Shown: positions 10,433 to 15,151 of the stretch, piece after piece
Numbering within the stretch: position 1 is the first letter of the stretch
Layout of the letters: the number at the start of each line of letters is the position of its first letter
Assembly: GCA_002339265.1 (NCBI GenBank)
Contig: DDKG01000348.1
Coordinates: 1-15,151, forward strand
DNA length: 15,151 bases
Reading direction: 5' to 3'
Origin: Massilia sp. UBA2604
GTDB lineage: Bacteria > Pseudomonadota > Gammaproteobacteria > Burkholderiales > Burkholderiaceae_D
Program-made: the position numbers and the translations under genes
The notes under the pieces: model-generated
Told to the model about the DNA's origin: nothing
The model's database searches: none
Seen by the model: the letters and a program-made list of their open reading frames with translations, nothing else

Positions 10433-10438
10433 TAGAAT
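10433..10438 (+). promoter_or_regulatory. rpiA: Candidate -10 box of rpiA
   Basis: TAGAAT, a 5-of-6 match to the -10 consensus, lies 32 bases before the rpiA ATG, giving a leader of about 25 bases. No good -35 hexamer is visible at the proper distance, so the call is tentative. Confidence 0.4.
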
Positions 10439-10470
10439 GGCGCATTCTTTTTATTTACTAACCCCGCATC

Positions 10471-11148
10471 ATGACTCAAGACGAACTCAAGCAAGCAGTG
10501 GCGCGCGCCGCCATCGATTACGTGGTCGACGGCGAAATCATCGGCGTCGGCACCGGCTCGACCGCCAACTTCTTCATCGACGAACTGGCCAGGATCAAGG
10601 ACCGCATCAAGGGCACCGTGGCCTCGTCCGAAGCCACCGCCGCCCGCCTGCGCGGCCACGGCATCCCGGTGTTCGACCTGAACGAAGTCGAGTCGATGGC
10701 CGTCTATATCGACGGCGCCGACGAGATCAACGCGCAGGGCGCGATGATCAAGGGCGGCGGCGCGGCGCTCACGCGCGAGAAGATCGTGGCGTCGGTGTCG
10801 AAGAAGTTCGTCTGCATCGCCGACGGCTCGAAGCTGGTCGACACGCTCGGCAAGTTCCCGCTGCCGGTCGAAGTGATCCCGATGGCGCGCGCCGTCGTGA
10901 TGCGCAAGCTGGCGGCGCTCGGCGGCCAGCCGAAGCTGCGCCTGAAGCCAGGCGCCGACCAGCCTTTCATCACCGACAACGGCGGTGAGCTGATCGACGT
11001 GGCCGGCTTGTCGATCACCGACCCGGTGGCGCTGGAAGAGCAGATCAACCAGATCACCGGCGTGATCGCCGTGGGCCTGTTCGCCAAGGCCGGCGCCAAT
11101 GTCTGCCTGTTGGGCACGGCGGAAGGCGTCAAGACCCTGTCGCTCTGA
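10471..11148 (+). CDS. rpiA: Ribose-5-phosphate isomerase A
   Basis: A cytoplasmic enzyme of the non-oxidative pentose phosphate pathway that interconverts ribose 5-phosphate and ribulose 5-phosphate. The 225 residues match the family in full length. The phosphate-binding GVGTGST loop is at 25-31. Active-site D81 and D84 sit in DGADE (81-85), K94 in KGGG (94-97), and the catalytic base is E103 (TREK). These positions equal the known E. coli RpiA numbering. No clear Shine-Dalgarno precedes the ATG (upstream is ACCCCGCATC). It is followed after 13 bases by the small lipoprotein gene, probably on the same transcript. No anomalies are seen. Identification is very sure. Confidence 0.97.
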   Translation: MTQDELKQAVARAAIDYVVDGEIIGVGTGSTANFFIDELARIKDRIKGTVASSEATAARLRGHGIPVFDLNEVESMAVYIDGADEINAQGAMIKGGGAALTREKIVASVSKKFVCIADGSKLVDTLGKFPLPVEVIPMARAVVMRKLAALGGQPKLRLKPGADQPFITDNGGELIDVAGLSITDPVALEEQINQITGVIAVGLFAKAGANVCLLGTAEGVKTLSL

Positions 11149-11161
11149 TCGGAGGCCGGCG

Positions 11162-11470
11162 ATGAAATACGCGTTGGTGCTGGCGGCCGTCCTGCTGGGC
11201 GGGTGTTCCGTCGTTGGTGGTGGGGTGGATCTGTCCGAGCCGGCGGTCGTCGCATCGTCGCCCGACGTCGTCGAGATCCAGCGCGTGCCGTTCAAGGTCG
11301 GCGTATCGTCGACCACGGTCGAGCAGCTGGCCAAGGCGCAAGCCTGCGCCAGCGAGCAGGGCGCCGGCCTGATCACGGAGCCGGGACCAATCGAGGTCTA
11401 CCGGATGCAGTGCCAGGATGGCAAGGTATTCATGGCGCGTTGCGAATTGCGGCAGTGCCGCAAGATGTAA
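11162..11470 (+). CDS. Small putative lipoprotein, unknown function
   Basis: A 102-residue protein with a short lipoprotein signal: MKYALVLAAVLLGGC places the lipidated cysteine at residue 15 in an L-L-G-G-C lipobox. The mature part has a predicted mixed fold with four further cysteines (in QACAS, MQCQDG, ARCEL and QCRKM), possibly two disulfides. The segment EIQRVPFKVGVSSTTVEQLAK resembles small secreted proteins of Burkholderiales, but I do not recognise a named family. The start at 11162 is well supported by GGAGG six bases upstream. The same frame stays open upstream into rpiA, but that part has no lipoprotein signal. It lies 13 bases after rpiA, and its stop falls one base before the tandem array. 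It is a real gene by its signal and ribosome-binding site; its role is unknown. Confidence 0.75.
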   Translation: MKYALVLAAVLLGGCSVVGGGVDLSEPAVVASSPDVVEIQRVPFKVGVSSTTVEQLAKAQACASEQGAGLITEPGPIEVYRMQCQDGKVFMARCELRQCRKM

Positions 11471-11631
11471 ATCCGCGGCCCCAAAACGTCAACCCACAGC
11501 CCCAAACGTCAACCCGCGGCCCCAAACGTCAACCCGCGGCCCCAAAACGTCAACCCGCTGCCCCAAAACGTCAACCCGCTGCCCCAAAACGTCAACCCGC
11601 GGCCCCAAACGTTAACCCGCGGCCCCAAAAC
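11471..11631. repeat. Tandem array of a 20/21-bp unit (about seven full copies)
   Basis: Seven complete units of the form GTCAACCCGCGGCCCCAAAAC run from 11488 to 11631, preceded by a partial unit (11471-11487). Unit boundaries are 11488, 11508, 11528, 11549, 11570, 11591 and 11611. Lengths alternate between 20 and 21 because the A-run has three or four As. Point variants include ACAG, GCTG and GTTAAC. Copies abut with no spacers. The 3' end runs directly into the palindromic element, sharing its ACGTCA. It starts right after the lipoprotein stop. No coding role is likely, since the mixed unit length breaks the frame. Confidence 0.9.
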
Positions 11632-11734
11632 GTCATTCCCGCGAAGGCGGGAATCCAAGTGTGCCAGCGATCCACTACGATTGACTTAAGTGGTTTGCTG
11701 ATGCCTTGGATTCCCGCCTGCGCGGGAATGACGT
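11630..11734. repeat. 105-bp element with 30-bp inverted ends (dRS3/REP-like)
   Basis: The left arm (11630-11659) and the reverse complement of the right arm (11705-11734) agree at 29 of 30 positions. Each arm is itself a hairpin with the core ATTCCC-N8-GGGAAT (11635-11654 and 11710-11729). This fits the pattern described for Neisseria dRS3 elements, which I recall as ATTCCC-N8-GGGAAT. The 45-base centre has its own small symmetry (CCACT 11672-11676 and AGTGG 11689-11693). It lies between the convergent lipoprotein and yggX genes and may also end transcription from both sides, but no T-runs are present. Confidence 0.8.
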
Positions 11735-11759
11735 GGTTGCTGCTGTGGTGTTGAACTGA

Positions 11760-12032
11760 TTACGCCGTCGGCGGCACATAACCCTGCGCCGCGTCGGCGC
11801 CTTCGCCGAAGAAATGCTTCTCCATCTGCGTCGCCAGGTATTTGCGCGCGCGGTCGTCGGCCAGGTTCAGGCGATTCTCATTGATCAGCATCGTTTGATG
11901 CTTCAGCCATTGCTGCCATGCCTCTTTCGAGATCGACAGGTACAGCTTTTTGCCCATTTCGCCTGGGACCGGCGGGAAATCCAGGCCTTCGGCTTCCTTG
12001 TTCAGTTTGATGCAGTGGACGGTGCGGGCCAT
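11760..12032 (-). CDS. yggX: Fe(2+)-trafficking / oxidative damage protection protein
   Basis: A 90-residue cytoplasmic protein of the YggX family, linked to protection of iron-sulfur clusters and iron handling under oxidative stress. Nearly the whole sequence matches the family: TVHCIKL with the conserved cysteine C7, then [37 protein letters not shown], and the C-terminal MEKHFFGE. Length is typical of the family. The start at 12032 has AGGAG seven bases upstream. It lies 38 bases after argA on the same strand. A good promoter sits across the end of argA, so it can be transcribed both from argA and on its own. Identification is very sure. Confidence 0.96.
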   Translation of the reverse strand: MARTVHCIKLNKEAEGLDFPPVPGEMGKKLYLSISKEAWQQWLKHQTMLINENRLNLADDRARKYLATQMEKHFFGEGADAAQGYVPPTA

Positions 12033-12069
12033 TGTGTGCTCCTGTTATGCGTTTCCGGGTAAGACCGCT

Positions 12070-12098
12070 ATTATAAGGTCTTGATCAGCACCTGTGAC
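12070..12098 (-). promoter_or_regulatory. yggX: Promoter of yggX overlapping the end of argA
   Basis: On the minus strand GTCACA (12098-12093, 4 of 6) is followed after 17 bases by a perfect TATAAT (12075-12070). The -10 contains the argA stop codon. Transcription would start near 12063, giving a leader of about 30 bases for yggX. Confidence 0.55.
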
Positions 12099-13393
12099 CG
12101 GCGCTGCCAGTTGTACATGTGTTGCCGGTCTTTTGGCAGATCGTCCACGGTGGCCGGCACGAAGCCGCGCTTCTTGAACCAGTGCGAGGTGCGCGTGGTC
12201 AGCACGAACAGCTTGGTCAGGCCGGCCGCGCGGGCGCGGTTTTCCATGTGCTTGAGAATGCGCTCGCCGTCGCCCTGGGTCTGGGCATCCTGGCTCACGG
12301 TCAGGCAAGCCATCTCGCCCATCTTCGACTCGGGGAAGGGATACAGCGCGGCGCAGCCGAAGATCACGCCGTCGTGGTCGATCACCGAGAACTGGTCGAT
12401 CTCGCGTTCGATCAGTTCGCGGCCGCGATACACCAGGGTGCCGTCGGCTTCGAGTGGCTCGATCAGCTTGATAATTCCGCCGACGTCCTCAATTGTGGCC
12501 TGGCGCAGGCTTTCCAGGTTCTCGTGGCTGATCATGGTGCCCACGCCGTCGTGGGTGAACACCTCGAGCAGGGCCGAGCCGTCCATCTCGTAGGGGATGA
12601 TGTGGGCGCGGTCGACGCCGGCATTGCAGGCCTTGATCGCGTGCTGCATGTAGAAGGCGGCGGAGTCGGACAAGAAGCCTGCCTGCAGCACGGCTTCGGC
12701 CATGTGCGACGACAGTTCGCGCAGTTCGGCGCCGCCGGCGTCCGTCATCATCGGCGCTTCGGTGATGAAGATCAGCTTGTCGGCGTGCAGGGCGATCGCG
12801 GCCGACGCGGCCACGTCTTCCATGGTCAGGTTGAAGATCTCGCCGGTGGGCGAGAAGCCCAGCGGCGACAGCAGCACCAGGTTGTCCTCGGTCTGCAGGA
12901 TCGGGTGGATCTTCTCGGCCGCGATCTTGCGGGTGACGCCGGTGAGTTCGAAGTCGACGCCGTCGATCACGCCCAGCGGGCGGGCCACCACGAAGTTGCC
13001 CGAGACGATGCTGATCTGGGCGTTCGACATCGGCGTGTTCGGCAGGCCCTGGCTGAACGCGGCCTCGATGTCGAGGCGCAGTTCGCCGGCGGCTTCCTTG
13101 GCGCATTCCAGCGCGGCGGTGTCGGTGACGCGCACGCCGTCGTGGAAGCGGCCCTCGACGTTGCGCAGCGCCAGCTGTTCGGCCACCTGCGGCCGCGAAC
13201 CGTGCACCAGCACGATGCGGATGCCGAGACCGACGAGCAGCGACAAGTCTTGCGCCAGTACCGGCAGGGCGCCGGCGGCAACCAGTTCGCCCGGGAAGGC
13301 GACCACGAAGGTCTTGCCGCCGAACGCATGAATATATGGCGCGACCGAGCGCAGCCACTGGACGAATTGGGTAGGAGTTTCCATTTGCCGCAT
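12071..13393 (-). CDS. argA: Amino-acid N-acetyltransferase (N-acetylglutamate synthase)
   Basis: The first enzyme of arginine synthesis, transferring acetyl from acetyl-CoA to glutamate in the cytoplasm. The 440 residues have the bifunctional layout of the classical ArgA. An amino-acid-kinase-like domain (about 15-285, with VLVHGSRPQV at 61-70 and SPLGFSPTGEIFNL at 176-189) provides glutamate or arginine sensing. A C-terminal GNAT domain (about 300-440) has the acetyl-CoA motif Q371-TQGDG-376 and the R-T-S-x-W-F-x-x-R-G-F segment (401-411). Start is uncertain: an in-frame ATG at 13384 (METPTQF) fits relatives well. The TATAAT at 13397-13392 overlaps the longer start, so a transcript from that box could only use 13384. 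It is divergent from hrpA with 45 bases between starts, and upstream of yggX. Identification is very sure. Confidence 0.96.
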   Translation of the reverse strand: MRQMETPTQFVQWLRSVAPYIHAFGGKTFVVAFPGELVAAGALPVLAQDLSLLVGLGIRIVLVHGSRPQVAEQLALRNVEGRFHDGVRVTDTAALECAKEAAGELRLDIEAAFSQGLPNTPMSNAQISIVSGNFVVARPLGVIDGVDFELTGVTRKIAAEKIHPILQTEDNLVLLSPLGFSPTGEIFNLTMEDVAASAAIALHADKLIFITEAPMMTDAGGAELRELSSHMAEAVLQAGFLSDSAAFYMQHAIKACNAGVDRAHIIPYEMDGSALLEVFTHDGVGTMISHENLESLRQATIEDVGGIIKLIEPLEADGTLVYRGRELIEREIDQFSVIDHDGVIFGCAALYPFPESKMGEMACLTVSQDAQTQGDGERILKHMENRARAAGLTKLFVLTTRTSHWFKKRGFVPATVDDLPKDRQHMYNWQRRSQVLIKTL

Positions 13394-13399
13394 TATAAT
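13392..13399. promoter_or_regulatory. Palindromic ATTATAAT shared by argA and hrpA as -10 box
   Basis: ATTATAAT is its own reverse complement, giving a perfect TATAAT on both strands (13394-13399 plus, 13397-13392 minus). On the plus strand, transcription would begin near 13406, leaving about 33 bases before hrpA. On the minus strand it would begin near 13385, one base before the argA ATG at 13384. No good -35 is visible either way. A palindrome GTGCGCAC lies at 13412-13419. Confidence 0.45.
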
Positions 13400-13438
13400 T
13401 CGCTGCGCGTTGTGCGCACCAAATCCTTGTAAAAATCA

Positions 13439-15151
13439 ATGTCTGAACAGAGTAACAAGCCTTCGCAACAGCCGGCGCGCGTAGCGAGCGCCACCGCCAA
13501 TGCCAACCCATCGGAACGTCGTCCTCGTCGTGGATCGGGCGAGCGGGGTGAGTCGCGTCCACGCCAGGAACGCCCGCCGCGCGAAGAAGCTGCCGTGGTG
13601 CGCAATCCGCTGCCCCCGATTACCTTTCCCGAAGACCTGCCGGTCTCGAGCCGCCGCGCCGAGATCGCGAAAGCCATCCTGGAGAACCAGGTGGTCATCG
13701 TCTCGGGCGAGACCGGTTCGGGCAAGACCACCCAGCTGCCGAAGATCTGCCTGGAACTGGGCCGCGGCAGCAAGGGATTGATCGGCCACACCCAGCCGCG
13801 CCGTATTGCCGCCTCGTCGACCGCCAAGCGCATCGCGCAGGAAATCGGTTCGCCGCTGGGCGAGCACGTCGGCTTCAAGGTGCGCTTCAACGATACCCTG
13901 CAGAAGGGCGCCTCGGTCAAGCTGATGACCGACGGTATCCTGCTGGCCGAAACGCAGACCGACCCGCTGCTGCGCAACTACGACACGATCATCATCGACG
14001 AAGCGCACGAGCGCAGCCTGAACATCGACTTCCTGCTCGGCTACCTCAAGCAGCTGCTGCCGCGCCGTCCCGACCTGAAGATCATCATCACCTCGGCGAC
14101 CATCGACGCCGAGCGCTTCGCGCGCCATTTCGCCGCGAACGACAAGCCGGCGCCGGTGATCGAGGTCTCGGGCCGCCTGTACAAGGTTGAGGTGCGCTAC
14201 CGCCCGATCGACCGCGACCCGGTGACGACGGGAGCGCCGGTCGACCCGACCAAGCCGCTGCCGAAAGCCCAGGCCGCGCGCGAGAAGCGCGACCTGATGG
14301 ATGGCGTGGTCGACGCCGTCGATGAGCTGTGCCGCATCGGCTCGGGCGACGTGCTGGTGTTCCTGCCCGGCGAACGCGAGATCCGCGACTGCGCCGAGGC
14401 GCTGCGCAAGCACCATCCGCCGCACGTCGACATCCTGCCGCTGTTCGCCCGCCTGTCGGTGGAAGAGCAGGACCGCGTGTTCCGCCCGAGCGGCAACGCG
14501 CGCCGCATCGTGCTGGCCACCAACGTGGCCGAGACCTCGCTGACCGTGCCGGGCATCCGCTACGTGGTCGATACGGGCCTGGCGCGCGTCAAACGCTACA
14601 GTTTCAGGAACAAGGTCGAGCAGCTGCAGGTCGAGCCGATTGCGCAGTCGGCGGCCAACCAGCGCGCCGGCCGTTGCGGCCGCGTGGCCGACGGCGTCTG
14701 CATCCGCCTGTTCGAGGAAGACGATTTTCAGAAGCGTCCGAAATTCACCGAACCGGAGATCCTGCGCTCGTCGCTGGCGGCCGTTATCCTGCGCATGAAA
14801 TCCCTGCGCCTGACCGACGTCGAGACCTTCCCCTTCATCGAGGCGCCGCAGGGCCGCGCGATCGCCGACGGCTACCAGCTGCTGCAGGAAGTCGGCGCGG
14901 TCGACGACGCCAACGAGCTGACCCCGCTGGGCCGCAAGCTGGCCAAGCTGCCGCTCGACCCGCGCGTGGGCCGCATGATCCTGGCTGCGCTCGACAATCA
15001 CTGCCTGACCGAGATGCTGATCGTGGCCTCCGCCCTGTCGACGCAGGATCCGCGCGACCGGCCGATCGAGTACCAGCAGCAGGCCGACGAGAAGCACAAG
15101 AAGTTCGCGGACGAGAAATCCGAATTCCTCAGCTACCTGAAGATCTGGGCC
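13439..15151 (+). CDS. hrpA: ATP-dependent RNA helicase HrpA (partial, C-terminus beyond window)
   Basis: A DEAH-box RNA helicase involved in mRNA processing and rescue of stalled ribosomes. The visible 571 residues start with a basic, arginine- and proline-rich, probably disordered tail (about 1-55). The helicase core follows: Walker A GETGSGKTT (90-98), DEAH (187-190), SAT (219-221), TNVAETSLT (361-369) and QRAGRCGR (408-415). The ratchet-like region comes next. The frame is open to the window end. Full HrpA is about 1,300 residues, so less than half is seen. The start at 13439 (MSEQSNKPS) has only a weak A-rich upstream and no clear Shine-Dalgarno, so it is less certain than the identity. 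All motifs are intact. It is divergent from argA. Confidence 0.95.
   Translation, partial: MSEQSNKPSQQPARVASATANANPSERRPRRGSGERGESRPRQERPPREEAAVVRNPLPPITFPEDLPVSSRRAEIAKAILENQVVIVSGETGSGKTTQLPKICLELGRGSKGLIGHTQPRRIAASSTAKRIAQEIGSPLGEHVGFKVRFNDTLQKGASVKLMTDGILLAETQTDPLLRNYDTIIIDEAHERSLNIDFLLGYLKQLLPRRPDLKIIITSATIDAERFARHFAANDKPAPVIEVSGRLYKVEVRYRPIDRDPVTTGAPVDPTKPLPKAQAAREKRDLMDGVVDAVDELCRIGSGDVLVFLPGEREIRDCAEALRKHHPPHVDILPLFARLSVEEQDRVFRPSGNARRIVLATNVAETSLTVPGIRYVVDTGLARVKRYSFRNKVEQLQVEPIAQSAANQRAGRCGRVADGVCIRLFEEDDFQKRPKFTEPEILRSSLAAVILRMKSLRLTDVETFPFIEAPQGRAIADGYQLLQEVGAVDDANELTPLGRKLAKLPLDPRVGRMILAALDNHCLTEMLIVASALSTQDPRDRPIEYQQQADEKHKKFADEKSEFLSYLKIWA

Noticed and set aside
11471..11631. 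CRISPR-like repeat array
   Set aside because: The units abut directly with no unique spacers, are only 20-21 bp long, and no cas genes are nearby. It is a plain tandem repeat.
11203..11754. 183-residue open frame with a repeated RQPAAPK-like peptide
   Set aside because: It runs out of frame through the lipoprotein gene and the array, where the mixed 20/21-bp units change frame, and it continues into the palindromic element. No ribosome-binding site or family resemblance is seen.
13436..15097. 553-residue open frame antisense to hrpA
   Set aside because: Same composition artefact. The plus strand holds an intact DEAH helicase core over the same bases.

Overview
The window is high-GC, densely packed bacterial DNA. 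Gene content and product sequences suggest a betaproteobacterium of the Burkholderiales, probably Oxalobacteraceae (Massilia/Telluria-like). The main reasons are the argA, yggX and hrpA cluster together with a TonB receptor, POT transporter and dipeptide epimerase locus. This placement is an inference from protein resemblance, not from a search.

Layout. (1) Bases 1-6138, minus strand: a four-gene, tightly packed unit read from right to left. It runs from a membrane-anchored periplasmic serine hydrolase, to an enolase-superfamily dipeptide epimerase, to a POT/PTR2 peptide transporter, to a TonB-dependent receptor cut by the window edge. The first three genes overlap by 1 and 4 bases; the receptor follows after 38 bases. 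(2) Bases 6139-6281: a divergent control region with a perfect 11-bp inverted repeat laid over a TTGACA-N17-GATATT promoter. (3) Bases 6282-6986, plus strand: an XRE-family regulator with a C-terminal cupin sensor domain, the obvious candidate to bind that repeat. (4) Bases 6986-7086: a composite palindromic element whose two ends supply the stop codons of both converging genes. (5) Bases 7083-10248, minus strand: a MacAB-type export operon (membrane fusion protein, ATPase, permease) with 4-base overlaps. (6) Bases 10471-11470, plus strand: rpiA and a small lipoprotein gene. (7) Bases 11471-11734: a 20/21-bp tandem array running directly into a 105-bp element with 30-bp inverted ends, related to a single copy at 10357-10390. 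(8) Bases 11760-13393, minus strand: yggX and argA. (9) From 13439, plus strand: hrpA, cut by the right edge.

The most interesting part is the left third. As inferred, the receptor imports a peptide-like compound across the outer membrane, the anchored hydrolase trims it in the periplasm, the POT protein moves small peptides across the inner membrane, and the epimerase inverts a residue in a dipeptide so normal peptidases can use it. The XRE-cupin protein would control this from a pair of operators over the promoter. Such a system would suit scavenging of D-amino-acid-containing peptides, for example from peptidoglycan. The individual families are known; the assignment as one regulated pathway, and its substrate, are inference. 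The rest is mostly conserved housekeeping and an ordinary exporter, apart from the repeat elements.
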